From JAWWOL01 sp033851545 (GTDB lineage: Bacteria > Actinomycetota > Actinomycetes > JAWWOL01), in NCBI GenBank assembly GCA_033851545.1, contig JAWWOO010000084.1:1-64000 (forward strand): a stretch of 64,000 nt of DNA, written 5' to 3'. The position numbers were made by a program, and so were the translations under genes. The notes below the pieces were generated by a model that had not been told where the DNA came from, made no database searches, and saw nothing but the letters and a program-made list of their open reading frames with translations. Below, piece by piece: positions 40,728 through 51,900 of this stretch (position 1 is the first letter of the stretch; each line of letters opens with the position of its first letter).

Positions 40728-43700
40728 GTGGCACTCCACCCGACCACCCTGAGGCGTTCCCTGCAGATGACCGTTGCTTCAGCGATGGTGGTAGCCCTGC
40801 TACCCACGCTGCAGGTGGCGACGGCCCCCAAGGCGGTTGCAGCGGTCGGCCCTGCAGCCATCACGCTGCACGTCGAGAGCGCCCGTACGGTCAACCCGGC
40901 AGCTGGGTTCGTGCACAAGGGCGACCAGGTCAAGGACTACAAGTGGATCATCAACGAGGACAACACCGGGGACCCGGGGACGGTGACCAACCAGGGCACG
41001 AACAAGTGCCTGCCCGCCACTGCACCCGGTGGCAGCTCCGACCCGAACTACGCCGACACCTGTCAGTGGCCGTCGACCCGCGTGACGTCGGGCTTCGCAC
41101 CGATCGTCGCCCAAGGTGACCAGACCGACCTGAGCGACACCAAGTCGCTGCCGGATCTCCCCGCAGGCAAGTACCTCATCTCGGTTACCGCCGACGGTTT
41201 CAAGATCGACGGTTCGCACTTCACGGTTGCCGGAGCCGACCAGAAGGTCATCGTGTCGATGAACCCGACGCCGCTGCCGCTGTCGACGTTGAAGCTCACG
41301 GTGTTCAACGACAACGCGCCGGTCGACTCGACGTACGAGGTGGATGCGGAGCCCGGCCTCGCCGGTTTCACCGCGCACATCGCGGACGTCTTCGGGCCGG
41401 TGAGCGTGGACTACTACGGCAACCCGATCTGCACGATCTACAAGCACACCGGTGACGCCAACAGCCCCATCATCTTTGATCCCGACACCAACCGTCCCGT
41501 CATCGACACGGCGGTGTCGACGGGCAAGTGCGTCAGCGACTCCAAGGGTCTGATCACCATCCAGAACCTCGGTCCGAACCGCTATGCCGCGACGGTGACG
41601 CCGCCCGTGCCGGCCGCCGGTCAGACGTACCAGTGGGTGCAGACCACGACCCTCGAGGGTGGTCACGACCACGACATCTGGGAGCAGGAAGGCTCGACGG
41701 GCTACGACACCGAGCAGACCAAGGGCGCCGAGCTGGTGCCGGCCGTACAGTTCGGCTTCGTGCAGACCAAGGCAATGGCATCTTCCGCCGCGGTCGGCTC
41801 GATCAAGGGCACGGTCGTGGCCGAGCTCCCGTACATCGGCGGCGTCAATGGGCAAGCCACCTTCCTGGGCACCGCCGGCGCCAAGTTCAACGGGCCCATC
41901 AACAAGCCCTGGATTGCTCTGTCCGACCTCAGTAACGGCGACCAGCAGGTCTATGTCGGCCGCGGCAACGCCAACGGCACCTTCCAGATCGACAACGTTC
42001 CCAACGGCTCGTACTCGCTGACCATGTGGGACGACGACCAGGACTACATCCTCTACAGCGTCAACGTGACCGTGGAGGACGGGCAGGCTGTTGACGTCGG
42101 CAACCAGCCCCTCACCGGGTGGTTCGCCCACTTGTACGGCAAGGTGTTCATCGACTCCAACGCCAACGGCAAGATGGACCCGGGCGAGAAGGGAGTCCCG
42201 CAGTTCGCCTTGACCGTGCGCGAGCGGGACAACTCTCTGATGGACCAGGCCACCAACACCGCCACCACCAATGACAGCGGCTTCTACGACGTCCGCGAGA
42301 CCTACCCGATGGGCAAGTTCCTCATCCTGGAGGCGTTCAACACCCGGTACAAGACAACGGGTGTCACGTACAAGGGCGAGAACGACCCGAAGTGGACGAC
42401 CAAGCTGGGCAGCCTGGTCGACTTCAACTTCCTGCCCATCATCGGGCTGGGTGGGGAGGTCGACTGGGGTGTGCAGCCCTACACCAACGCCGCCAACGGC
42501 GGCATCGTCGGCACGGTCAGCTATGACACGACGCGGAACGAGCTCGACCCCGCCGACGCCGTCAGCGAGACCTACCAGCCCGGCATTCCCGGGGTCCCGG
42601 TCAACCTGTACGCCACCGTGCCGTGCAAGGTGACGCTCGCGACCCTCGTTGCGAACGAGTGCCGGCAGGGCAAGGAGATCGTGCCCCTGCAGATCCCGGA
42701 CCCGAACGCACCGTCACCGTCGGCAACCCCCACGGCGTCTGCAACTCCGACGGCCTCGGCACCGCCTGCGTCTGCTACTCCGACGGCCTCGGCACCGCCC
42801 GCGTCTGCAACTCCGACGGCCTCGGCAACTCCCACGGCTACACCGAGCCCGGCCCCCGTTGCGATGATCAAGAACCCGGACCCTGACCGCGGTGCCTTCG
42901 TCAAGGGACCGAAGCTCCAGGACACGTACACCTCCGAGGAGTGGGCTCCGCCGAGGGGTTGCACCGCCCGGCAGTACGACGGCACCCTGCTGACCGACCA
43001 AATGGCCCTGCCGGAGTTCGGCGCGGCCGCCAACCGGCTGTGCGTCGAGGCTCCGATGCTGGGCATGGCCATGGGGCCGTCCGACGCCACTCCCGGCGCC
43101 GCGTCCCAGACCGTCAACGGCAACTACGGCTTCGCCACGTCGAAGCTGAACCTCTATCCGCCGGGCAACGCGAAGAACCCGGCGCCGAACCACGACCTGG
43201 CGCTGTACGCACCTCTAGAGTCCGCCGGCTACACCGAGCAGGACCTGCCGGCGATGGCCTACATCGTCTCCGTGGACATCCCCAGCGACCCGGTCGACGG
43301 AAAGCCGATGTACAAGGTCACCACCGAGTCCGACGTCAACGTCTTCGACGGTGACACCTACCTGCCGCAGCAGAACTACCCGCCGACGACTCTCGCAGCA
43401 GCCACCGACCCGGCAGGGCCGCCCGACGCGACGCCGGTCCCGCCGAGCCAGCCGCCGTCCCAGCAGGCCGGCATTATCTCGCCATGCGTCGGCGCCCTGC
43501 ACAAGATCACCGTCAAGGACGCGGCCTTCGTCGCGGGTGGCGGCAGCCCGTTCGAAGGCCTGGATCGGCCCTACTGCACCGACAAGCTGGTCACGGTGCG
43601 GGCCGGGCAGGCGACGGCTCCGAACTTCAACCTGTTCACCGACGTGCCGATCCCCACGCACTTCTGGGGCCTGACCCTGAACGACCTCGGCCTGACCCTC

Positions 43701-46268
43701 GACAAGCGCAGTGTCAACTACGGTGAAGCCCAGGGCTTGCCCTTCGTCCCCGTCGGCCTGTACGACTGGAGCGGCCGGCTGGCGGCGACCACGCACACCG
43801 ACTTCAACGGTCTGTACGAGGTCCTCGTGCCGTCGACCGACACCTACAACTGCCCCGTGCCGGCCGGGCCCTGCCCGAACATGTACCGGTTCGTCGGCAA
43901 CGACCCCGGGCAACCAGGGGCCCTGAACTCCGACTACAACCCAAGGTTCCGGACGATCGCTACCAACTTCCAGGCGTGGCCTGGGCTGTACACGGTCACG
44001 GACGAGGCGCCCACCCAGGTCGCGGCCACGGCGTTGAGTCCGGACACCACGGTGGCCAACCCCACCATCTGCAACTTGGACAGCGCGCAACCTCAGCTGC
44101 TGTCGGTCAGCAAGCCCTATGTCCGTAAGAACGCCAGCGCGGCCAACCGGGTCGTGACGGTGAACGGCTTCGGCTTCGGCAGTGCGGGAACGCTCCGCCT
44201 GAACGGGGTCGCGGCGACGACTACCAGTTGGTCGGACACCAAGATCGTGTTCACGATGTCGAACGAGATCGATACAGGCTCGCTCGTGCTGTCGGTGTCC
44301 AACACGGCCAGTGGAATGCAGAGCGTCAACGGGCTGACGTTGCAGCTGCTGGACTCGGCGACCGGCTCGACCCCGGGCACGAGGTCGAGTAACCCACTGA
44401 TCGCCGAGGTCGGTCCGGGCAAGACGTACAAGACCATCCAGGCCGCACTCGAGATGGCCAGGCCGACGGCGGCGAAGCCGTATTGGCTGGTCGTCGTGTG
44501 GCCGAACACACCGGGAACCGACAATCCCCAGGGTGAGTACTCGGAGAATGTGATCGTCCATCACCAGGTGCGGATACAGGGCGTCGGGCCGGGCGGTTTT
44601 GACCCGGCCGGTCAGTTCACAGCCGGGTCGATCATCGACGGGTCCGGCTTCAGCCCGGACAACCCGCGAGGTACGAACTGGATCGCCCTGCTCGGACGGC
44701 TGAGGTACAACGGCGCCCGCGCCGTGCCTGACGCGGCTGTCGTGACGGTGCTGGACGACCCGGCACTCGCCGGCGTCGTGCCGAACCGCTATCCCGTCAC
44801 CATCGACGGTTTCAGCATCGTCGGCGGCTCGCAGTCGGACTTCGCGACCAACCTGACCAACCTGACCGGAGGTACCAAGACCCCGTACGGCGGTGTTGGT
44901 GCGCTGATCACCCAGGGCGGCGGCATCTACGTCCACTCCAACGTGCGCGACCTGCACGTGACGGACAACGTCATCAAGGGCAACAGCGGCTCCTACGGCG
45001 GCGCGATCCGCGTCGGCACTCCGTACGTCGGTGACAACCGGAACTACCGGCTAGTGCTCAGCCGTAACCAGATCCGGGACAACGGGGGCACCAACCTGGC
45101 CGGCGGCATCGGGTTGTTCACCGGCAGCGACGGCTACTCGGTCGACCATAACGCCATCTGCGGAAACTTCTCCGCTGAGTACGGCGGCGCCATGACCGCC
45201 TTTGGCTACCAGGTGCACGCGGCGGCCGGTGACTCAAGGGGCGGGACGATCAACCACAACCGGATCTGGTTCAACCAGTCCTACGACGAGGGCGGCGGCG
45301 TCATGATCGCCGGCGAGCTGCCGAGCAACCCGAACAACCTCTCCCCGGGCAGCGGGCCAGTCACGATCGACGCCAACGTGATCCAGACCAACCTGGCCAA
45401 CGACGACGGTGGCGGCATCCGGCTCCTGCAGGTGAGTGGATCCCACATCACTCGTGACAACCCGGAGACGATCAACATCACCAACAACACCATTGCCAAC
45501 AACGTCTCGGCGCACGAGGGCGGCGGGCTGGCACTCGATGACGCCGTCTTCGTCAACATCGTGAACAACACCGTGGTCAAGAACCTGACCACGGCAACGG
45601 CGGTCACCAGCGACGGCACCGCCGCTCCGGCCGGCCTCTCCACCGCGACCAACAGTGACGCGTTGCAGAAGCGACTCCGCAACACCAACCAGTTCGAGCA
45701 AAGCGCCACGTTGGCGGCGACGACATTCAGCAAGCCGACGCTGCTCAACAACGTCTTCAACGACAACCGGGCCGGCAACTTCAGCGGTGGCTGGGTCTAC
45801 GGCATCGGCGGAAAGCTGCCTGACGGCACAGACAACAATGTGACCAACTGGGACATGGGCGTCCCGGACGACAGCTCGGCGCTCCTCACCCCGAAGAACT
45901 CCGTGCTGCAAGCAAGCGATCTCTCCGTGCCCGACCAGGTCGCCGGGGACCCGAGCAATGTCATCACCGACAACGCGATGCTCAAGGATCCCTATGACGT
46001 CTCGGTCAGCGTGCTGGCGTTCCGGACCAACCCGGCCTTCCGTCAGGCGTCCATCGTGGCGGAGATCCTGCCGCCGAACCTGATGGGCGACTACCACCTG
46101 GCCACCGGTTCACCTGCTGTCGGAGCCGGGGCCGCAAGTACCCAGGTCGACTGGGGAACGCCCGGCCACAACTGGCACTACACCGTGAGCGCTCCGAAGC
46201 TCGACATCGACGGTGACGTGCGGCCTACGTTGCTTCGCTACGACGCCGGCTCCGACCAGCAGCCCTAA
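40728..46268 (+). CDS. Giant secreted multi-domain surface protein (SdrD/Cna-like modules, IPT/TIG, beta-helix)
   Basis: About 1,846 aa. GTG 40728 has a very strong AAGGAGGGGAGG site; the longer frame to 40650 lacks one. Signal peptide MTVASAMVVALLPTLQV ends near KAVAA. The N-terminal two thirds hold repeated carboxypeptidase-regulatory/SdrD-like beta modules (GWFAHLYGKVFIDSNANGKM, then GVPQFALTV) and a Thr/Ala/Pro linker at about 660-710. An IPT/TIG domain follows at about 1105-1205 (VVTVNGFGFGSAGTLRLNGV). A right-handed beta-helix from about 1222 to the end begins GPGKTYKTIQAALEMA and has NNTIANNVSAHEGGGLALDD. No sortase motif or C-terminal anchor is seen. A hairpin separates it from the cupredoxin genes. 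Likely a large surface scaffold or carbohydrate-binding/lyase-like protein. Confidence 0.85.
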   Translation: MALHPTTLRRSLQMTVASAMVVALLPTLQVATAPKAVAAVGPAAITLHVESARTVNPAAGFVHKGDQVKDYKWIINEDNTGDPGTVTNQGTNKCLPATAPGGSSDPNYADTCQWPSTRVTSGFAPIVAQGDQTDLSDTKSLPDLPAGKYLISVTADGFKIDGSHFTVAGADQKVIVSMNPTPLPLSTLKLTVFNDNAPVDSTYEVDAEPGLAGFTAHIADVFGPVSVDYYGNPICTIYKHTGDANSPIIFDPDTNRPVIDTAVSTGKCVSDSKGLITIQNLGPNRYAATVTPPVPAAGQTYQWVQTTTLEGGHDHDIWEQEGSTGYDTEQTKGAELVPAVQFGFVQTKAMASSAAVGSIKGTVVAELPYIGGVNGQATFLGTAGAKFNGPINKPWIALSDLSNGDQQVYVGRGNANGTFQIDNVPNGSYSLTMWDDDQDYILYSVNVTVEDGQAVDVGNQPLTGWFAHLYGKVFIDSNANGKMDPGEKGVPQFALTVRERDNSLMDQATNTATTNDSGFYDVRETYPMGKFLILEAFNTRYKTTGVTYKGENDPKWTTKLGSLVDFNFLPIIGLGGEVDWGVQPYTNAANGGIVGTVSYDTTRNELDPADAVSETYQPGIPGVPVNLYATVPCKVTLATLVANECRQGKEIVPLQIPDPNAPSPSATPTASATPTASAPPASATPTASAPPASATPTASATPTATPSPAPVAMIKNPDPDRGAFVKGPKLQDTYTSEEWAPPRGCTARQYDGTLLTDQMALPEFGAAANRLCVEAPMLGMAMGPSDATPGAASQTVNGNYGFATSKLNLYPPGNAKNPAPNHDLALYAPLESAGYTEQDLPAMAYIVSVDIPSDPVDGKPMYKVTTESDVNVFDGDTYLPQQNYPPTTLAAATDPAGPPDATPVPPSQPPSQQAGIISPCVGALHKITVKDAAFVAGGGSPFEGLDRPYCTDKLVTVRAGQATAPNFNLFTDVPIPTHFWGLTLNDLGLTLDKRSVNYGEAQGLPFVPVGLYDWSGRLAATTHTDFNGLYEVLVPSTDTYNCPVPAGPCPNMYRFVGNDPGQPGALNSDYNPRFRTIATNFQAWPGLYTVTDEAPTQVAATALSPDTTVANPTICNLDSAQPQLLSVSKPYVRKNASAANRVVTVNGFGFGSAGTLRLNGVAATTTSWSDTKIVFTMSNEIDTGSLVLSVSNTASGMQSVNGLTLQLLDSATGSTPGTRSSNPLIAEVGPGKTYKTIQAALEMARPTAAKPYWLVVVWPNTPGTDNPQGEYSENVIVHHQVRIQGVGPGGFDPAGQFTAGSIIDGSGFSPDNPRGTNWIALLGRLRYNGARAVPDAAVVTVLDDPALAGVVPNRYPVTIDGFSIVGGSQSDFATNLTNLTGGTKTPYGGVGALITQGGGIYVHSNVRDLHVTDNVIKGNSGSYGGAIRVGTPYVGDNRNYRLVLSRNQIRDNGGTNLAGGIGLFTGSDGYSVDHNAICGNFSAEYGGAMTAFGYQVHAAAGDSRGGTINHNRIWFNQSYDEGGGVMIAGELPSNPNNLSPGSGPVTIDANVIQTNLANDDGGGIRLLQVSGSHITRDNPETINITNNTIANNVSAHEGGGLALDDAVFVNIVNNTVVKNLTTATAVTSDGTAAPAGLSTATNSDALQKRLRNTNQFEQSATLAATTFSKPTLLNNVFNDNRAGNFSGGWVYGIGGKLPDGTDNNVTNWDMGVPDDSSALLTPKNSVLQASDLSVPDQVAGDPSNVITDNAMLKDPYDVSVSVLAFRTNPAFRQASIVAEILPPNLMGDYHLATGSPAVGAGAASTQVDWGTPGHNWHYTVSAPKLDIDGDVRPTLLRYDAGSDQQP
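42735..42833 (+). repeat. Three near-identical 33-bp coding repeats
   Basis: Copies at 42735-42767, 42768-42800 and 42801-42833 encode ASATPTASAPP-type units in the linker of the giant surface protein, a site likely to vary in copy number. Confidence 0.8.
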
Positions 46269-46274
46269 CAGGGC

Positions 46275-46313
46275 AGTTGGGTCTCCCGCCCCCCCGCGGC
46301 GGGAGACCCAGCT
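46275..46313 (+). terminator. Strong hairpin between surface protein and cupredoxin genes
   Basis: Arms 46275-46290 and 46298-46313 pair over 16 bp (one G-T) around a 7-base loop; no U run. It begins six bases after the stop at 46268. Either a terminator or a processing/attenuation point inside one transcription unit. Confidence 0.7.
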
Positions 46314-46371
46314 CCCGGCCGGTAGGCCAACCCTCCGTACCACCAGACCTTCTCTCCACGCGGAGCTCACA

Positions 46372-47646
46372 GTGACTGACAGCAGAAGCTTTTCCCGCCT
46401 GTCCCGCCGGTCGTTTCTCGCCGGTTCGGCCGGGGTGGCCGGCAGTGTGCTGGTCGGGGGTCGACTGATCGGCGGGGCACCGTCGGCAGCGGCGGCAACC
46501 CTGACGCCGGCCGCGGCCGCCGTTGCCCACCCAGTCAGAAACCTGCACCTGGTCGGCACGGACGGCTGGGTCTCGATGCCTGCGAACGCTCCGGCCGACC
46601 TGCCGTTCTTCCCGGACTCACTGGCGCCGGACCTCCTCGACACCTATGTATTCGGCTTCCGTGACGTGACAGGCATGGACGACACCCAGGTGGCTGCCCA
46701 ACGCGGCAAGGCGCAGATCAGTGCCCCGATGCTGTCCTTCGACGAGGAGGACGACATCTACATCACGCTGACGAACCTCGGTCTCGCGCTGCGACCCGAC
46801 CTCTACGACGGGCACACCCTGCACTGGCACGGCTTCGTCAACGCGATCCCGTTGTTCGACGGCGTTCCGGAGCTCTCGCTCTCTGTGCCGGTCGGCCGGG
46901 ACCTCACCTACTTCTACCGCCCCCACGACGCCGGCACGTACATGTACCACTGCCACTTCGAGGACGTCGAGCACGTGCAGATGGGCATGACAGGCATGGT
47001 GTTCGTCCGGCCGAAGCAGAACAAGATCGCCATCGCCGGCAACCCGGTCGGCACGAAGTACGCGTACAACGACGGCGACGGCTCGACGAGGTACGACCGC
47101 GAGTTTGCGTTCATCCTCACCGAGCTGTGGTCGGCCGCGCACTACCGGGACGCCCACATCCAGGTGTCCGACTGGACCGACTACGACCCGAGCTTCTACC
47201 TGATGAACGGGCGGGGCTACCCGGACACCCTGGCCGACAACGGCAACCCCCTTGCTGCGACGGCGGGTCGGCTTCAGTACCAGCCGATCTCGTCGTTGAT
47301 CACCTGCAACACCGGCGAGCGGGTCCTGCTCCGACTGTCCAGCCTCGGCTACGAGAACCACGCCATGACGGTCGACAACATCGACCTGACGGTCGTGGCC
47401 AAGGACGCCAGCCTGCTCAAGGGCCGCGACGGTACGAAGAACTACCTGACCACCAACACCGTCGACGTGGGTCCCGGCGAGAGCCGGGACGTCATCTTCA
47501 CCGCGCCGGCGCCGGGCGAGTACCTGCTCTACGACCGCAAGTACAGCTATCTGAGCAACGGCGGCGGCGCCGGCTACGGCGGCATGATGACCAAGATCAT
47601 CGTGAGTCCGTCGGGCGTCCCAGCCCAGACCGCCGCGAACACCTGA
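46372..47646 (+). CDS. Tat-exported two-domain multicopper oxidase-like protein A (N-terminal-domain copper ligands only)
   Basis: 424 aa from GTG 46372 (GGAG six bases upstream). Twin-arginine signal SRRSFLAGSAG at residues 11-21, so it folds, and may load copper, before export. Cupredoxin domain 1 keeps HTLHWHGF (HWHG, 151-154) and YMYHCHFEDVEHVQMGM (H193, C194, H195, H201, M206), giving trinuclear ligands plus a type 1 copper site. Domain 2 (about 250-415) keeps the fold (VLLRLSSLGYENHAMTV and GGMMTKIIV) but has no H-P-x-H-x-H or H-C-H. Homotrimeric two-domain oxidases need both sets, so this protein alone should not complete the trinuclear centre. It lies 24 bases before gene B. Confidence 0.88.
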   Translation: MTDSRSFSRLSRRSFLAGSAGVAGSVLVGGRLIGGAPSAAAATLTPAAAAVAHPVRNLHLVGTDGWVSMPANAPADLPFFPDSLAPDLLDTYVFGFRDVTGMDDTQVAAQRGKAQISAPMLSFDEEDDIYITLTNLGLALRPDLYDGHTLHWHGFVNAIPLFDGVPELSLSVPVGRDLTYFYRPHDAGTYMYHCHFEDVEHVQMGMTGMVFVRPKQNKIAIAGNPVGTKYAYNDGDGSTRYDREFAFILTELWSAAHYRDAHIQVSDWTDYDPSFYLMNGRGYPDTLADNGNPLAATAGRLQYQPISSLITCNTGERVLLRLSSLGYENHAMTVDNIDLTVVAKDASLLKGRDGTKNYLTTNTVDVGPGESRDVIFTAPAPGEYLLYDRKYSYLSNGGGAGYGGMMTKIIVSPSGVPAQTAANT

Positions 47647-47670
47647 TCCGCCCCGACCGAGGAGATTCCC

Positions 47671-48978
47671 ATGATTCACGCACTACGCAACCCGAGACGG
47701 CTCGGCGCCGTCGTCGCGGTGGGAGCGCTCGTGTCGGCGGTCCTTGTGACCAGTCCGCGCAGCGCCAGGGCCGACCTCACCGAAGGCCTTGCGTGCGACA
47801 CCGACGCCCACCAGACGTTCTCGCTCACGGCTTCCGAGGGCTACGTCTCGACGCCCGACGGCAACTCCATCTACATGTGGAGCTATGGCAACAGCAGCAG
47901 GGGATTCCAGCTGCCCGGACCGACGCTCTGCGTCACCTCCGGCCAGGCGGTCACGGTCATCCTGCACAACAGCCTGCCCGAGGCCACGTCGATCGTGTTC
48001 CCCGGTCAGTCGGGGGTGAAGGCGAACGGCAATCCGGCGCAGCCCCAGTTCGACGGCCAAGGGTCGCTCCTTTCGATGGTGCAGTCGGCGGCCGCCAACA
48101 GCGGGTCGGTGACCTACACGTTCACGGCCGGCAGCCCCGGCTCCTACCTGTACGAGAGTGGGACCGACGTCGACAAGCAGACGCAGATGGGCATGTACGG
48201 TGCTCTCGTCGTACGCCCCGCCCCTGATCCGAACAAGCCGCTTTGGCGGGTGAACGACCGAGACGACTCCCAGTTCACCGCGGGCAAGGAATACCTCTTC
48301 CTGCTCTCCGAGGTCGACCCTGACATCCACCTCGCGGTCGAGCGCAGCGAGCCCATCGACTGGAGCACGTACCGGGCGCGCTACTTCATGATCAACGGCC
48401 GGAGCATGCCGGACACCCTGGCGCCGAACAACGCGGCCTGGCTGCCCAGCCAGCCGTACGGCTCGCTCGTGCACATCGAGCCGTACGACGTGATCAAGAA
48501 TCCGTATCCGGCCACGATCCGCTACCTCAATGCCGGCCGGGTGAACTACCCGTTCCACCCCCACGGAAGCGACGAGCGGGTCATCAACAGGGACGGGCAT
48601 GCCCTGCAGGGACCGACCGGCCAGGACCTCTCCTACCAGAAGTACGACCTGGACGTGCAGCCCGGGCAGACGCTGGACGTGCTGATGGACTGGCGTGACG
48701 TGGAGCACTGGGACGCGCTCACCAACCCGATCCCGACCCAGATCCCGGCCATCACCGACCAGCTGCTGGTCGGAACGGACACCTGGTTCAGCGAAAGCGG
48801 CTACCTCGGCACGCTCAACCCGCTTCCGACCATGATCACCTCGAACAACGAGTGTGGCGAGTACTACCACATCGCCCACAGCCACGCACTCGAGCAAGCC
48901 ACCAACTACGGAGCAACCTTCGGCGGCATGATGACGGTCTTCCGCATCGACCCGCCCGCCGGTTGCCCGATCAAGTGA
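47671..48978 (+). CDS. Secreted two-domain cupredoxin protein B (C-terminal-domain copper ligands only)
   Basis: 435 aa with a Sec signal peptide (LGAVVAVGALVSAVLVTSPRSARA). Domain 1 aligns with that of protein A but the ligand positions are lost: TSIVFPGQSG where HWHG should be, and YLYESGTDVDKQTQMGM where HCH...H should be. Domain 2 has VNYPFHPHGSDERV (HPHG, 296-299) and EYYHIAHSHALEQATNYG (H400, H403, H405), the positions of the C-terminal trinuclear ligands. The ligand sets of A and B are thus complementary. ATG 47671 has GAGGAG upstream. Close spacing suggests co-translation with A and C. Confidence 0.85.
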   Translation: MIHALRNPRRLGAVVAVGALVSAVLVTSPRSARADLTEGLACDTDAHQTFSLTASEGYVSTPDGNSIYMWSYGNSSRGFQLPGPTLCVTSGQAVTVILHNSLPEATSIVFPGQSGVKANGNPAQPQFDGQGSLLSMVQSAAANSGSVTYTFTAGSPGSYLYESGTDVDKQTQMGMYGALVVRPAPDPNKPLWRVNDRDDSQFTAGKEYLFLLSEVDPDIHLAVERSEPIDWSTYRARYFMINGRSMPDTLAPNNAAWLPSQPYGSLVHIEPYDVIKNPYPATIRYLNAGRVNYPFHPHGSDERVINRDGHALQGPTGQDLSYQKYDLDVQPGQTLDVLMDWRDVEHWDALTNPIPTQIPAITDQLLVGTDTWFSESGYLGTLNPLPTMITSNNECGEYYHIAHSHALEQATNYGATFGGMMTVFRIDPPAGCPIK

Positions 48979-48989
48979 GGGCCGCCGCG

Positions 48990-51900
48990 ATGACCAGAAT
49001 CCACCTTTCCCACCGCGGCGGACGCGGGCTTGGGGGACGCCGCACCCGGGCGTCCGTCATGGCCGCCCTCGCAAGCGGAAGCTTGCTGGTTGCCGGCCTT
49101 CCGGCGAGCGGCGCGGCGGCGGTGACCTCGCTGGCCGCTGTCACTGGGGCGGCGCCGCTGGCCCCTGCGCCAGCTGCCGGCAAGCTCACGCCGCGCGGCT
49201 GCACCAGCACCGGCACCAGCTCGGTGCGCTGTGACCTCTACGCCATGACGGGCACCGCCACGGTGGCCGGCAACAAGTTGCCGATCTGGGGCTTCTCGTC
49301 GACTGGGGCCGCAACGACGGCCTCAGCCCCTGGTCCTCTGCTCGTTGTCCAGCAGGGAAGCTCGGTCACGCTGAGCCTGCACAACCGGCTTCCCGGGGAG
49401 ACAGTCTCCCTGGCGTTGCCGGGCCAGACCGGCCTCGGCGGCGACGACGTCAACGGTGTCGCGTCGGGCGTCGACAAGAGCTATACGTTCACCGCCTCTC
49501 GCCCGGGGACGTACATCTACGAGGCCGGGCACACGGCCAACGGCAGTCGCCAGGTGGCAATGGGCCTGGCCGGGGCGCTGGTCGTCCTCTCGTCCACCGG
49601 AACTGCTGAGGGCACGCCTGAGTCGACCTACAACGACGACGCGGTGCTGGTGCTGAGCGAGATCGACCCAGCCCTCAATGCTGCGCCGAATTCGTTCGAC
49701 ATGCGGGGCTTCAACCCGCGTTACCGGCTGGTCAATGGCGAGGCCTTCCCCGAGACCAACGAGGTCGCGACGGACCAGGGCCACAAGGTGCTGATCCGCT
49801 ATGCGAACGTGGGTTCGCAGACGCACTCGATGACCGTGCTCGGCGGCACCCAGACCGAGCTGGCGCTCGGCGGCCACCCCCTGCAGTTCCCTGGCACGGT
49901 GGTGACCGAGGTGATTCAGCCCGGGCAGACGGTGGATGCCGCCGTAACCATGCCTACGGGTCCGGAGGCCAAGCTGGCGGTCTATGAGCCGGCCCAGCAC
50001 CTGGACAACGACAGCACGCACACGGCCGACCCGTTGCAGACGGCATTCGGCGGCATGCTGACGTTCCTCGACACAGCTGCACCGCCGCCCAGCACTGATG
50101 GCGTCGGACCCGTTTCGTCACACGTCTCGGTCTCGCCGAGCCCCTCGGACGGCAAGACTGACGTGACCGTGACCGCTGACCTCAGCGACGCCACGACCGG
50201 TGGATCCGCCGTTTCCGAGGCCGAGTTCGTCGTGGACGACCCGACCGCAACTGGGGTCGGCTTCGCCACGCCGATGTCTGGCGCTTTCGGTTCGGTCAAC
50301 GTCAACGGCGTCACCGGCACGCTCCATGCCTCGCTGGTCAATCCGCCAGTCGGAACTCCGACGCTGGAGAGCCTGGCGGCGGGCAAGCGCATCATCTATG
50401 TGCGGGCCAAGGACAGCTCAGGCAACTGGGGCGTCGTGGGGTCGGTGGTGTTCAACCTGCCCAAGACCGGGCCGCAGACGACAAATGGCTCTGCGCTGGA
50501 CATCCCGGCGAACGGTGCCTCCGACGTTGACATCTCCGCCACTGGCGATGACTCGGCGGCCGGTGGCACCATCACCGACGGGGAGTACTTCATTGACAAC
50601 CCGTCCGGCTTGAGCGGAACGGGCGTGCACATCGTCCCGAGCTCGACCGGTACGGTCGTCTCCCTCGACGCGACGCTCCTGGCGGCCTCGGTGAAGCTCC
50701 TCGGCGAGGGCATGCACCACGTCTACGTGCGCAGCATGGACTCGCTGGGGTTGTGGGGTCCGCTGCTGGACATCCCGTTGCCGGTCGACCTGACCGGCCC
50801 GGGTGTGGACAGCGCCAGCGTCGGTCCCAACCCGACCAACGGCGTCGTGTCGGACAAGAGCAACCCCGGATTCCTTTTGGTCTCCGCGCAGATCACCGAC
50901 AAGGACGCTGGGGGCGCGAAGCAGAACAGGCTCGTTGGAGCTGAAGCCTTCCTGGAGCCAAAGCTGGCCAATCCCCCCACCGGCAGCGGGCTGCAGCTGA
51001 TCCCTGTGGACGGCGCCTTCGACAGCAGCACCGAGTCCGTCTACGGGCTGATCCCGCTGTCGCAGGTCAAGTCGCTGGCTGACGGACAACGGCACGTGCT
51101 AGTGCGTGGCCAGGACGCGGCCGGCAACTGGGGCGACTTGTTCACCATCACGTTGACCGTCGACAAGACGGGCCCCGTGCTCGGTGCACTCACGGTGACG
51201 CCGGGAATCCCGGCAACGCCGCGTACGGTGACCCTGAAGGCGACTGTCACCGACGCTTCCTCCATCAAGACGGTTGAGTACTGGATCGGGACCACCGACC
51301 CTGGTGTCGGTCGCGGCACCTCGGTGCCGGTCTCGGTTGTCGGCGGACAGCTGGTCGCGACAGCGTCGCTGCCGGCCACGATGTTCGGCGCCCAGCAGTT
51401 CAACCTGCGAGCCCAGGACCTGCCAGGCAACTGGAGCAAGCCGGCCAGCGTCAGCTACAACGTGCCGAAGCCGAACCTGGTGTTCACCGACCTCTTCGAG
51501 TCAGGCAACCTCAACGCCTGGACCACGAGGGTCGGTGGTGTCACGAGCACGTCCGGCTCGAAGGTGCCCACGTCTGCAGAATTGGGCAGCGCCCGAGGCA
51601 TGCAGGTGGCGGTTCCCGCAACTGGCACGAACAGGCTGGCCTACGTGACTGACACGACCCCGGGAGCCGAAACCAGCTATCACGCCCGGTTCGCCTTCAA
51701 CCGGAACACGCTCAACTCCGGCAGCGCGGCAACGGTGTTCACCGTTTTCGAGACCCGCAACGCTACCAACGGTTCGGCGTTCTCCCTGCAGTACAGGCTC
51801 GCCGCCGGAGTGCCCCAGCTGCGTACGGTGCTGGCGGTCAACGGAGGACTCACCGCGACCGGCGGGTGGGTGGCAATCGCAACGGGAGCCAGGCTGGTCC

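Noticed and set aside
42735..42833. CRISPR-like repeat array
   Set aside because: The 33-bp repeats are contiguous, in frame and encode a Thr/Ala/Pro linker; there are no spacers. No CRISPR array was seen anywhere in the window.
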